Assembly (NCBI GenBank): GCA_039583875.1
Contig: CM077164.1
Coordinates: forward strand, 71,021,628 to 71,085,627
Direction: 5' to 3'
DNA: 64,000 bases
DNA from: Platanthera guangdongensis
Lineage: Eukaryota; Streptophyta; Magnoliopsida; Asparagales; Orchidaceae
In this document: one piece after another, positions 22,264 to 33,274 of the stretch
How positions within the stretch are numbered: position 1 is the first letter of the stretch
Layout: each line of letters begins with the position of its first letter
Made by a program: the position numbers and the translations under genes
Notes under the pieces: model-generated
Databases searched by the model: none
Seen by the model: only the letters and a program-made list of their open reading frames with translations
Told to the model about the DNA's origin: nothing

Positions 22264-23887
22264 TGTTGGATCTCTAGTTGATTTGGGCTAGGTTCACTAG
22301 ATTAGGATGTGACCCAACATGTATAGCCAAGTTCAATTTTGTATCTTGGAGTCTAGGCCAAGTCCTTAGAGTCAACATCAGATGGACCAGCGATCCTCCA
22401 GACTATCAGAGATCTCAAGACTTAGAAGATTTTCAGACTAAGTAAAATGATTTCGACGTTCGTCGAACTCAGGTCGACGAAAGGGGTTCTGAGCTCGACG
22501 ATCTTGAGATATTTCTTTGTGCTGAGCTCGACGATCTTTGTTCTCTGTTCGATGAAGACTGAGATACTTCAACAAGCTAAAGTCAGGATAACTCCAGAAT
22601 TTTTCTAAGTCCAGCTTCAAGCTTTAGTCGACGAACAAGAATCTGAGCTCGATGAACTTGGACCTCAAGTTCACAACTTCTCATCTCGACGATATAGGAT
22701 CGCAGCTCGACGAACGAAGATTGTCAGTTCGATGAAGATTGAAACAGAATTGACAAAATTTCCTTGAAGACAAATTATTATTGTCTGGTCGACGAACTCA
22801 TCAGCACAGCTTGACGAACTATCAATTCAGCTCGATGATTCCTGTTCTTCGTTCGACAATTCCAGACTAGGTCTTCACCAGTTTTCCCGTCCCTTTTTTG
22901 ACGATGATTTCTGAGCAATTAATGCCAGATCTTCTCGGAATGTTACCGTTAGAACGTGCATTAATCATGGATCATTACATGCCGTTTTCCATGGGACAGT
23001 TAGGGAAATCATTGATTGTCGCTTCCTTCCCAGGCTGATTGCATTTACTGCTAAAGGTTTCAAATTTCGGTTGTTCCTCAGTTAGTCAACAAGTGAGAAA
23101 AAAAGGGCATCAAGAACTACTGCACAAAGACAAGCACTCAGACAGACACAGAACATTCAAGAACAATCTTATAGAAATCTAAATCTTTCATACTGCAATT
23201 AGCCTAAATCAGAGAACATCAAGAAGAAGAAGAACATTCAATCACTATCAAGAGTCTTCTTCCTTCAATTCTTAGGACAACTTCAGAAGGAAAATAAAAC
23301 TCTATCTGTCAAAGAAGTTCCTGAAGTAATCTCTGGTTCAGGCACTCAAGCTTTTGAAGACATGTCACCCTGAAGCAGTGCTCCAGATTTCCCAATCCCT
23401 TCAAGATCTCAGGGGGAGCAATCTGCTAACATCAATCCACAAGTCTTCTCAGTTGTCATTGAGAAAGAGAAGACCTCATCACACCCATTTTCCATCCTCT
23501 GTACAGGGTTTTAATTCCCTTCAAAATTATTCCTGGTTACAAGTCTCCTACCAAAAGACTTGAGGTTTTGGTTTTTGAGCACCTGAACAAAAGCTCATTG
23601 GTGTCAGACACTTGATCAAAAATATGAGTGGATTCCTACCAGGGTGGTAGAAGAGTGGATGTACCCAGGTTGGGGAACCACTATAAAGTTCTTGTTTCGT
23701 CTGGTTGCCCTTTTTCTTCTGTTTTGGCTATGTTGTTCTGTGATTTATTAGGTTGCTGAGCTTATCTCTTTATTTGCTAAACTGTTCACCTAGGATTACA
23801 ACAAAAGTTGTAAAAAGTTTGTAGTGAGCACAATACTCTATTCACCCCCCCCCCTCTAGAGTATTTCAGATCTAACTTGCACTTTCA
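22264..23887 (+). repeat. Element B 3' LTR
   Basis: It matches the 5' LTR at 3673-5284, with TGTTGGAT at the start and CTTTCA at the end, a TATA box at 23681 and a C-run at about 23845. The motif array is at about 22450-22860. It is followed by the CAATG duplication. Confidence 0.95.
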
Positions 23888-23892
23888 CAATG

Positions 23893-25392
23893 CTAGACAC
23901 AAATTGGATTGATGCTATGCAAGAAGAGCTGACTCAATTCAAATGGTGTAATGTATGGGAACTGGCTCCTAAACCAAAGGATCACAACATCATAGGAACC
24001 AAGTGGATCTACAGAAACAAACTTAATGAGAATGGCACTATAATTAAGAACAAGGCCAGATTGGTAGTAAAAAGTTTACAGGAAAGAGGAAGGGATTGAC
24101 TTTGATCAAACTTTTGCACCAGTGGCAAGGTTCGAAGCTATAAGATTGTTCTTAGCATATGCTGCCTATCAAGGGTTTAAGGTATATTAAATGGATGTAA
24201 AGTCAGCATTCCTGAATGGTGACTTAAAAGAGGAAGTCTATGTTGAACAACCCTCAGGTTTTGTAGACTCTCATTATCCTGATTATGTGTATAGGCTTAG
24301 GAAAGCTCTATATGGTTTAAAACAAGCCCCAAGTGCTTGGTATGAAACCTTGTCTGCTTTTCTTATTGTGAATAAGTTCTCTAGAGGAAAGATAGACAAA
24401 ACTCAATTCTTTATGGAATCTAAAGGAAAGATAATCCTAGTCCAGATATATGTTGATGACATTATATTTGGTTCGACTGAGAACAATCACTGTAGGAAGT
24501 TTGCCAAACTTATGCAAGGAAAGTTTGAGATGAGCAGTATGGGTGAGCTGAAGTTCTTTTTGGGACTTCAAGTTAGACATACTGATGATGGATTGTCCAT
24601 ATCTCAGTCTAAGTTCACCAAGGAGTTGATTAATAAATATGGTATGGACTCATCCTCCACCATGAAAACTCATATGGGAACAAGTATGCCTATAGGAAAA
24701 GATGAGGCAGGGAAACCTGTTGATGAGTCTTTGTATAGAGGGATAATTGGCTCCCTACTTTATTTAACTGCTAGTAGACCTGACATCATGTATGCAACAT
24801 GTGTCTGTGCTAGGTACCAAGCTTGCCCAAAGGAATCTCATTATACTGCAGTTAAGAGAATTTTGAGATATCTTAAGGGAACACCTAATCTAGGCCTTTG
24901 CAACCCAAAAAATAGAGATTTCCTACTAACAGGTTTCTCAGATACAGACTTTGCAGGATGCAAAGAAGACAGAAAAATACAACAGGAACCTGTCAATTCC
25001 TAGGAGGAAGGCTAGTGTCATGGTGCAGCAAGAAGCAAATAAGTGTAGGTATATCAACAGCTGAGTCTGAGTATGTAGCTGCAGGTAGTTGCTGTGCATA
25101 GCTGTTGTGGATAAAGCACCAACTAGAAGATTATGACATCAAGGTATGTAGAATTCCATTGTTTTGTGATTCTACCAGTGCAATTTCTATTGCGAAGAAT
25201 CCTGTATCACACAGTAGAACCAAATACATAGAAATTAAATTTAATTTCATCAGAGAACATGTTGAGAAGGAAGATATTAGTCTAGAGTTTGTGAACACAA
25301 ATAATCAATTAGCTGATATATTTACAAAACCTCTGGATGAAATTAAATTCAATTATTTTAAAATTGAATTAGGTATGTTGAACCTAAAATAG
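23893..25392 (+). pseudogene. pol: Element A reverse transcriptase and RNase H, broken
   Basis: The reverse transcriptase starts LDTNWIDAMQEEL and includes GTKWIYRNKL (~23995), [12 protein letters not shown] (~24191), [15 protein letters not shown] (~24310) and the catalytic YVDDIIFGS (~24450). A frameshift near 24070, a stop (TAA) near 24188 and a second frameshift near 24978, inside the RNase H domain, break it. The RNase H part has STAESEYVAAGSCC (~25060), a TAG at about 25099, and CDSTSAISIAKNP (~25165), ending LGMLNLK-stop at 25392. The activity would copy element RNA to DNA in the particle. Confidence 0.88.
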
Positions 25393-25459
25393 GTTAGCAC
25401 AAACCTCTCTAGGAAGAATTAGTAAGTACAAAATTTCTCAAGAAATTTGTCTAAGTACA

Positions 25460-25770
25460 AAGTTTGTGTCGACACAAGCAACATTGTGTTGACACACTCA
25501 GTATATTGTGTCGACAAAGAATAAGGATGTGTCGACACAGAAACAGTATCTGTGTCGATAGATGAATAAGTGTCGACACAACCTTATCGCGACCTTATAT
25601 CTAGAGGATTTTTTATATGTATCGACTCTGACACAAGTATGTCGACACCTAGTCGTGTCGACTTACCCTAAGTTTTGTCGAGACCTAGGTCATCTTTGTT
25701 GACACATGTAAAAGTTTTGTCGACTAAGGTCCGTCTTTTGACCTGCCCTTTACGCTAACACTATAAATAG
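25460..25770 (+). promoter_or_regulatory. TGTCGACA array and putative internal promoter upstream of A extra ORF
   Basis: About ten copies of GTGTCGACA, some decayed to TGTTGACA, lie between pol and the extra ORF. They are the same word that fills the A 3' LTR. A clear TATA box (CTATAAATAG) at 25761-25770 follows. About 100 nt later, after a pyrimidine-rich leader, comes ACAATGGCG at 25865. The arrangement matches that of B. Promoter function is inferred. Confidence 0.55.
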
Positions 25771-25867
25771 GTCAAGCTAAATTTTGGTCGACTACGCTTT
25801 CAAAATCTAGGCTCCGCACCTTGTGTCGACAAAGACCTTCTCTTCTTTTCTCTTCCATCTCTCGACA

Positions 25868-28559
25868 ATGGCGCCTCACCAAGATGATAAGGTGAATTAA
25901 GGATATGAGCTGGTTCATGGAGGATTCACAACAACTTCACAAGAAATCTAAAGAATATCAAGGCCACAGTTCAGGATTCTCGAGTTAGACGAACTCTAAA
26001 GAATATCAAGAAATCACTCCAACTCCCCATGACTAAGGATGATGATGAAATTATACCTTCCAGGACTAAAGAAGTATAAAGCTGGTGCAGGCTGAATTCT
26101 AATACCAAGTTTGGATCATCCATTGCCCGTAAAGGAATGAATTCTCAAGGAAAGTTTCTATCAGAGATAGTAGGCAAAGTGATACTGTGTAAAACTGGTG
26201 GACATGATAGAATTTCAGTCCATATGTTCAATCTCATGACAAGGATCATTTTCACCATAAAAACAGACTGAGCATCCATAATTTTTGGCAAAATTCAAGG
26301 AGTAAAGAAACCAAATCTGGAAAGGATTCTAAGTTTATGTCTCACTGCAATAATACCAGATGTTATGAACCAACTCTCAGGAACCAAAATCAACCACATG
26401 AGAAGAATGAATGTGAAGATTTTATCTAGATGGGATAGAGTGTTGACAAAGGAAGTATCTACTCCACAAAAAGCTGTTAAGAAAGATAAACAACAGAAAA
26501 ATGCTATTCCACAAGCAGAATCCTCCAGTGATTCTGAAGAAGTAGTGGTCTTCAGTTCAGTTGAAGAACAACAAGAATCAACAAGGAGATCATCTGCCAC
26601 TGATAATGGAGGAGATGGTCAGATGCAGGGGGAGTGTATTCCAGAGAGCACCATCCCACTGGATCAAGGTCAGGATGTGCCTTCTCTAGGGGGAACCAAT
26701 GAACTTTCCCCAGTTCAATAAGAAGTATTGCCTCCAAAAAGTGCTCCAGAGAAAGAGCAAGCTGCTTTAGAGAGTGAAACAACCACTCAAACAATTCTTG
26801 AGGTAATAAATGATATTAATCAAACTATACTAGATACTGAGTCAGACTCACTCACTGTGTTTCTGAATAATGTTGAACAGACACACCATGACAACATTCC
26901 TGCACAGGATGTATCTATGGATAATACATCTGTATTAGATGATATTCCATCAAATGTTCAAGCTACAGATATTCCTTCAGTTCAACAACAACAAGAATTC
27001 ACTCTTGAGGAATTATTTCCTGATCTACAAGAAATAAGAACTGAGGAAATAGTGCCCAGGACTGAGGGGGAGGAGCAAGGGACTCAGGGGGAGTTACCAA
27101 GATCTGACAAGGAGCTGTTCACAAGTCCTAAGGACACAGTAAATATATAAAGTTCTTCTGAATCTGATGATGGAGAAGCATTAAGAGCAAAAAAGATAAA
27201 ACTGATGGTTTATAAGAAGAAAAGCTCAACTTATAAGAAAGCTTTACAGACAGCCTCACAATCCTCAGCACCAACAGTTGATTTCAGTTCACTGTTGGTG
27301 GCTCTTCAAATGAAAATGGATGAGCAAATAGCAGCCATGGAGAAATATATCGATGAAACTCATAAAGATTTGCAATTCTCCTTGGATCAAGATATAAAAT
27401 CAATTAGATTTGAGGTAAACCAGAATAAGAAGGAGATGACAGATTGCTTCCATAAAGGAGGTAATGCTGTAGTTTTTCTGGCAAAACAGCAACAAGAGGC
27501 AAGGACACAAATTGATGATATAGTGGTCAAGCAAGACTATGTCCTAGAAAATCAACTAAGGATAAATGACAATCTTACTGAATCACATAATGTGATTGTT
27601 ACAGAATTAAAGAATACTGCAATTGCACTGACTGAGGCAAGGGCTAAAGAGAAATCATAGTTTGATAAGAAACTTCGAGAGGATTTAGCCACCTTCCAAT
27701 CTACACTTCAAGCCTCTCAGAAGATTATATCTGCACAGCTTCAAAATTTTAAAGCCTATTATACAGAGGGAACAAATTATCTGGTTAATCAAATAAGGTT
27801 CCAAAAGAATGATCTCATGGATCATATTGAAAGAGAAGTCATAAAGGGGGGAGGTTGATATTCAATGCCAGCTCAGATCATGCCAAATGGATAACAAATG
27901 TTGTTAGAGCAACTCTGGGATATCCACCCCTATATGACGATGACAACACAGCTGCGTCAGGAATTCAAGCTGCAGAAAATGAAGGGGGTCAGCAGGAAGT
28001 AGCTCAAATCATATATCCCCCTTCTAACTTTGAGGAAATTCAACACTTGGTTCGTCAGATGTACAGCTCTCTAGAGGCTACTAAGAATGTTATCATTGAG
28101 AAAGTAGAAATGTCAGAGGCAGCTTTGCATAAAGAGCAAAAAGCTCAACTCTCAAAGAAAAGGTTTAGAGAACATGTAGAGTTGAAGCCTGATTTTGAGC
28201 AATGAAGTCCTACCTCCAGGAATATTATATTGACTGCCTGGAAAGCTGTGAAGGACAATACCCATGAAAGGGATAAATGGTACACTGAGCAAGAATGGAA
28301 CAAGTATGAAGCCAGGCATGAAGCGATTCTTCAATACAGAAGGAAAGCAAAAGCTGGGAAGTTACCTGCTAATGCTCTGGATCCTAGCAAGTACTTCCTC
28401 AAGCCTTTTCATTATTTTGAAAGGCAAAGGATAAGGGATGAAGAAAAGAAAAAGAAAGAACTCAAAGGCAAGAAGCTAGCTGAAGATACTGAAGCTTCAG
28501 TTCAAGCAAGGGTCCAGTTTGGAAAAGGCATAGTGATCATGGAGCCTGATCAGCCTTAG
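25868..28559 (+). pseudogene. Element A extra ORF (ORF3), broken
   Basis: The start ATGGCGCCT corresponds to ATGGCGATT of B, but a TAA follows within eleven codons. Recognisable coding is in one frame from about 26295 to 27845, with stops at 26719, 27148 and 27658. After a frameshift near 27850 it runs to a stop at 28203, then to the final stop at 28557-28559. The middle is acidic and Gln/Ser-rich. The part around 27310-27840 is Lys/Gln-rich and likely coiled coil. The C-terminus holds DPSKYFLKPFHYF and a Lys-rich stretch (28440-28480). No signal peptide or membrane segment is visible. By position it is the Sirevirus third ORF; sequence similarity to that of B is weak, and its function is unknown. 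Confidence 0.6.
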
Positions 28560-28822
28560 GATAAATTGACTAGATTCTTATAACATTGTAATCTTCAGTT
28601 TTTAACTTCATGTAATCTGTTGACAACGCACTTTTGTGAAGTTTAAACAAAATAATGATTTGTGCTTATTAAGTTAGTATCATATTCTGTGATGATATTG
28701 TTTACCTGTTTTGTTTAAATGTTACCCTGCCATTAAATACTTTTATACAACATATTGTTATTTTATTATAAGTGATGTATATCATTGACTAAGGGTTATG
28801 ACTTCTCCAAATAGGGGGAGAT
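28560..28822 (+). other. Element A 3' untranslated region and polypurine tract
   Basis: This AT-rich noncoding stretch ends with AATAGGGGGAGAT at 28810-28822, the same tract as in B. It directly precedes the LTR. Confidence 0.8.
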
Positions 28823-28959
28823 TTTTTGGTACATTGGAAAATGTGTACCAGATTTGGAGAAGCCTCACATAACTCAGTGATATTCATCAAGTTGTATTTG
28901 ATGTTGTATTGAGTTATCATGTGCAGGTTAAGTAATTGGAAGAAATATTTTTCTAAGTA

Positions 28960-29470
28960 CAAGTGTCGACACTTCGGAATGGATGTGATGACACCAAGGG
29001 CCAGATTGTGTCGACACCCAGAATTTATGTTGACACACAAAAAATTTGTCGACAACGCTGTGTCGACACCAAGGGCCAGATTGTGTCGACATCAACAGGA
29101 CTTGTGTCGACACACAGAGAAGCTGTCGACACATTCCAGAATTTTGTCAACAATGACTGTGTCGACACACAAAACTTGTGTCGACACACACCAGAATTTT
29201 GTCGACACCCAGAAGTTATGTCTACAATGAAAGCAGAAGCTGTGTCGATACCCAGAAGTTATGTCGACACTGGATGCAAATCTGTGTCGACAGCCAGAAG
29301 TTATGTCGACACTAGAAGCAGAAGCTGTGTCGACACACAGGACTTGTGTCGACACATTTAATAGATGCTGTGTCGAGTACTAGAAGAATTACTATGTCGA
29401 CACATGGAGTGTTGTGTCGACATCATCAAGACTTGTGTCCACACTTAGTCTATTTATGTCAACACATGTG
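28960..29470. repeat. TGTCGACA motif array in A 3' LTR
   Basis: About 25 copies of (G/A)TGTCGACA are spaced ~15-30 bp apart. Roughly a third are altered, mostly at the central CpG (TGTTGACA, TGTCAACA, TGTCTACA). The homologous array in LTR G is nearly unmutated. ORFs drawn through this array merely translate the repeat. Confidence 0.85.
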
Positions 29471-29559
29471 AAGCAGTTTGCTGAGTGGTTCATGCTGAGT
29501 TGGAAAACCTTAACCAACCGGTCTGACACTTTTGTCAGAACTGTTAGAAGACTGTTACA

Positions 29560-29600
29560 AACCGGATCAGCCGGTAATTAGGAGGAATCTCTATATAAAG
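29560..29600 (+). promoter_or_regulatory. Core promoter of A LTR: palindrome plus TATA box
   Basis: AACCGGATCAGCCGGT, an inverted repeat of AACCGG/CCGGTT in LTR G, sits 16 bp before CTATATAAAG. LTR G has the same order (63757-63796). Conservation between two diverged LTRs suggests a functional promoter element. Confidence 0.6.
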
Positions 29601-30089
29601 GACTGGCTCAATACAACATACAATTAATTAAAAAAAGGAAGTTAAGTAGTGAAAAAATAGAGAAGAGAAGCAAGGAACACTACATTAAGAAGTGAATTCT
29701 TCAGAGAGAAATTTTCTACAACAAGAAAAGGGGAAACCCTTACGAAGGCAGATCCAGATCAATCTGCAAGGAAGATTCAGATTTCATTCTGAATTCAAGA
29801 AGGAAGCTATCTGAAGATCAACTTCTACATCAAGTGAAGATCAAACTTATTTTGTTCTATCAAGAAGCTTTGAAATGGCTAAGTCAGGTTGGATCTTAAG
29901 ATCAGTCCATTCAAGAACTGATCAAGAAGCTCACTAGTGAAGAGATTCATCTGGTGCAATTTCTATATCTCATTATCAAATTATTTCTGGTAGGATCTGT
30001 TGTTAGATCTGAGTTGTAAGCCTATAATTATAAAGGCTGAGGTAGGGCTTTTGCCTGAGTTGTAGGCCTGTGAAAGAGGCTGAGGTAGG

Positions 30090-31079
30090 TGTTGATGCAT
30101 GAAAACACAAAGGGGGCCGAGCACTACCAGCTAACAGTTCGAGCACATGGGAAAAGAAGGGAGAGGAGAGACTGCAAGTAGCAATCTACCAAGCAGACGA
30201 GAGCCAGAAGAACAGCAGGGCCGTGAGCCACGGAAACAACAAACTTCGCCCGTCGCGGCATGAATACCTCTCTTGCGATGGGCTTTCCTTTTACTGAAGA
30301 AGGGTTTGGTTACAAGTGAATGAAAAGAGGAAGGCAAGAGCTGATCAAGCTGTAGTCCGCAAAGCACAAGATTCGAGTCCGCAGCCTTTAACAAGTAGGC
30401 TCCTGGACACGAGTCAGCGTGCCTTGGGTGCACCAACTCCCCCTATTTATAGGATGGGGGGCCTGCCCAAATGGGCAGGGCTAAAATAACCGACTCCTCG
30501 GGGTACAGGAAAACCGGTCAGTGGTGACGGGAAGCAAAAAGAAAGAACATGCCAGTCTGCGCAGAAGGAGCGGACTGGGCTCGCGGGCTGGAGATCCCAT
30601 CTACTGCTGCTATGTGCGATCCTGTGGGAGGACGGCAGCCTGGGCGGACTGGACACTACGTCCGCCAAAGAGGAATCAATCCAGAGCTCCAAGGCATGGC
30701 GAACATTCAATCTACTGCTACTAGGCGCGATCCTTCAGGAGGACGGCGACCTGGGTGGACGGGACACTGCGTCCGCCAACGAGGGATCAATCCATAGCTC
30801 CAAGGCATGGCGAACCTTCAATCTGCTGCTACTAGGCGCGATCCTTCAGGAGGACGGAGACCTGGGCAGACGGGACACTGCGCCCGCCGACGTAGAGAAA
30901 ACAGGGATCCAAAGGCATGGCGAACTGGGCGATCAGAGCGTTGAGTCCGCCGATGGGGTACCATCCTTGGTGGCTGATCACTGCTGCTTTGCCGAGCTGG
31001 GCGGACTGCCGAATCATGTCCGCGGATAATGAAGCAAGGCCTTGACATCTGGCGGGTGTTGCAGACTGAGGGGTTAACA
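30090..31079 (-). mobile_element. Solo LTR of family C, inserted in A 3' LTR
   Basis: On the minus strand this reads TGTTAACCCC...GCATCAACA, 990 bp, with the same ends as the C 3' LTR (44028-45019). GTAGG is duplicated at 30085-30089 and 31080-31084, so it is a solo LTR left by recombination between two LTRs and not a rearranged end of element C. A TATA box (CTATAAATA on the minus strand) is at 30444-30452. It contains many GCGGAC/GTCCGC words. Confidence 0.9.
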
Positions 31080-31084
31080 GTAGG

Positions 31085-31097
31085 GCCGACATCGCGC
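31085..31097. other. Deletion junction between A LTR and element C
   Basis: Thirteen bases (GCCGACATCGCGC) separate the duplicated GTAGG from the point where the truncated C LTR begins (TGATCGG, matching 44127). The end of A, the left part of D and the first ~99 bp of the C LTR are all missing here, as expected from one illegitimate deletion. Confidence 0.6.
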
Positions 31098-31989
31098 TGA
31101 TCGGCCACCAAGGATGGTCCCCCATCGGCGGACTCAACGCTCTGATCGCCCAGTTCGCCATGCCTTTGGATCCATGTTTTCCCTATGTCGACGGACGTAG
31201 TGTCCCGTCCGCCCAGGTCGCCGTCCTCCTGAAGGATCGTGCCTAGTAGCAGCAGATTGAAGGTTCTCCATGCCTTGGATCTCTGGATTGATCCCTCGTC
31301 GGCGAACGTAGTGTCCCGTCTGCCTAGGTCACCGTCCTCCTGAAGGATCGCGCCTAGTAGCAGCAGATTGAAGGTTCACCATGCCTTGGAGCTCTGGATT
31401 GATCCCTCTTTGGCGGATGCAGTGCCCAGTCCGCCCAGGCCGCCGTCCTCCCGCAGGATCGCGCCTAGCTGCAGTAGATGGGAGCTCCAGCCCGCGAGCC
31501 CAGTCCGCCCCTTCTGCGTGGACTGGCATGTTCTTTCTTTTTGCTTCCCGTGACCGTTGCCTAGTTCTCTTGTACCCTGGGCAGTCGGTTATTTTAATCC
31601 TGCCCGTTTGTGTAGGCCCCCCATCCTATAAATAGGGGGTAGGTGGTGCACCCAAGGCACGCTGACTCGTGCCCAGGATCCTACTTGTTAAAGGCTGCGG
31701 ACTCGAATCTCGTGCTTTATGGACTCCAGCTTGCTCAGCTCTTGCCTTCCTCTTTTCGTTCACTTGTAACCAAACCCTTCTTCAGTAAAAGAAAAGCCCG
31801 TCGCAAGAGAGGCATTCAGGCCGCGACGGGCGAAGTCTGTTGTTGCTGTGGCTCACGGCGCTGCTGTTCATCTGGCTCTCGTCTACTTAGTAGATTGCTA
31901 CTCACAGTCTCTCCTCTCCCTTCTTTTTCCTTGTACTCGAACCGTTAGCTGGTGGTGCTCGATCCCCTTTGCGTTTTCGTACATCAACA
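31098..31989 (+). repeat. Element C 5' LTR (first ~99 bp missing)
   Basis: It matches the 3' LTR from 44127 onward and ends ACATCAACA. A TATA box (CTATAAATA) is at 31626. It contains tandem repeats at about 31215-31460. No canonical primer site follows: the next bases are GTTAACACGCG, and gag starts only 52 bp later. Confidence 0.9.
31215..31460 (+). repeat. ~110-bp tandem repeats inside C LTR
   Basis: Three adjacent copies of a ~110-bp unit each contain CCGTCCTCCTGAAGGATCG, GCCTAGTAGCAGCAGATTGA and CATGCCTTGGA. They are at about 31220, 31332 and 31444, and matching sets occur in the 3' LTR (44250-44490) and, inverted, in the solo LTR. Confidence 0.8.
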
Positions 31990-32041
31990 GTTAACACGCG
32001 ACCTTAAGATTGGAGTATCATTTTGAATACAGCGGACAGAC

Positions 32042-33261
32042 ATGTCAGACCGCTCCTCAGACCGCTCCAGTTCTTCGGAGGATTCTCTCTGGGATGCAAT
32101 CGAACAAGCTCGCTTTGAGGCCGAGCAATCCTGCAGGCAGACTGACCAGCGTCTCGACACGATCAGCCAAGACCTGCTTGTGTTAACCCAGCGGCTCGCT
32201 CCTCAGGGTGTAGCAGAACCTGCGGACTCTCCAGTTTGCCAGACTCCAGCTCGCCGAACTCCGCTTCGGAAATCGCCAGTCACTCCTCAAAATCCAGTCC
32301 AGTCCGCCGCCCCTCTGCGCCCTCAGGAGGAGCAGTTTGCCTCATTTAGGAATTTTTTCAGAGAAGCAGCCAGGGGCACTCCTGCCCGCCAGCTCCATTT
32401 TGCTGACCGCCAGTCTGCCGAGCACGCGGACTCCCCAACTTCAGTCCGCCCTTTCTACCCTGCTAAGTTCGAGACTCCATCTCCCTTCGTTGATCAAATT
32501 CGATGGGAGTCGGCTCCAAACAACTTCAGAGAACCTCTCCTTCCATTCTACTCAGGGGAGACTGATCCAGTCGCCCACCTCCAAGCGTTCAAAGGGGCAG
32601 TTGCATTGAGATGCCTCTCCGACGCCATCAAGTGCAAACTCCTGGTTACCACTCTTGAAGGACAGGCGAGAGAGTGGTTCTATGAGCTGCCTTCGGGCAC
32701 AATCTCTTCCTTCGCTGAGCTTCGCAGCGAATTGTTACTAAGGTTTGCTACCTCAAGAAAGAGCAAGGATGGACCAGCTGCTCTCTTTGAAATCAAGCAA
32801 AGGGACAACGAATCAGTCGCTTGATTCGTTGATCGCTTCCAAAAGGAGATTCAAGGGGTAAGGAATGTGAACCCCGAATACTACAAGGTTTCCTTGATTC
32901 ATGGCCTTCGGGAAGGCCCCTTGAAATTTAAAGCAACAGCAAAGGCACCAGAGACATACCAAGAGCTGATCGCCATGGTGAACCGCTTCATTGAAGGAGA
33001 AAACGCCAATCCTAAATATGTTTCATCCCTGACAGCTAAGGCTGAAGGAAGGGATGCATCTGGTTCTTCTTCTCACAGCAAGCCCCCTCGCCCAGATTTC
33101 CAGCCTCCTTCTCAAAAAGGCTTGAATTTCCTCCATAAGAAACCTTTTCTCGGCCATCAACAGTTTCAGGATCAGAGACTGTCGTTGGCCGCCACTCCCG
33201 CCATTCCTCTACAAGTACGTCACATCCTCCAGCAAGCAGCCCTGCCTGCTCCGAGCTGATG
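32042..33261 (+). pseudogene. gag: Element C gag, one premature stop
   Basis: The start is the first ATG after the LTR (MSDRSSDRSS). A Ser/Pro-rich N-terminus (to ~32480) is followed by the retrotransposon gag domain: LPFYSGETDPVAHLQAF (~32537), EGQAREWFYELP (~32660) and FAELRSELLLRF (~32712). The frame stops at a TGA at 32822-32824. The domain continues in a second frame (FVDRFQKEIQGVRNVNPEYYKVSLIHGL) to a TGA at 33259-33261. This protein would form the particle. It matches Tat-type gags in its YxGETDPxxHL motif. The frame change and stop make it nonfunctional. Confidence 0.8.
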
Positions 33262-33274
33262 TGATAATGACCCC

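Larger units (their letters stand above)
3673..23887 (+). mobile_element. Element B: Sirevirus-like copia with extra ORF, carrying element N
   Basis: This is a complete element with TG...CA-bounded LTRs of 1,612 and 1,624 bp, a tRNA-Met-type primer site, gag, pol, an extra ORF after pol and a polypurine tract. Element N (13798-21931 plus one duplicated GTTTT) is inserted in the extra ORF, so B alone is about 12.1 kb. In the first ~310 bases the LTRs differ at about 17 positions by my count. Gag and pol contain several stops and frameshifts. D at 45020 is a fragment of a close relative. The CAATG duplication fixes its insertion into A. Confidence 0.95.
23893..30089 (+). mobile_element. Element A, 3' part
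   Basis: Element A resumes directly after the duplicated CAATG with the reverse transcriptase. It continues through RNase H, a motif array, the extra ORF, a polypurine tract and the 3' LTR. The LTR is interrupted at 30090 by a solo LTR of family C and reappears only as a few bases (31085-31097) before the truncated element C. Confidence 0.9.
28823..30089 (+). repeat. Element A 3' LTR (end lost)
   Basis: It begins TTTTTGGTACATTGG, matching TGTTGGGTACATTGG of LTR G at 62633, so its terminal TG is mutated. It contains the TGTCGACA array (28960-29470), the box AACCGGATCAGCCGGT (29560-29575) and a TATA box (CTATATAAAG, 29591). The sequence is cut at 30090 by the solo LTR. The true end and the A 5' duplication are not visible. 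Confidence 0.85.

Noticed and set aside
30521..31948. Several overlapping ORFs in both orientations
   Set aside because: They lie in the solo LTR and the 5' LTR of element C and repeat in the 3' LTR at 44078-44978; they are LTR shadows.
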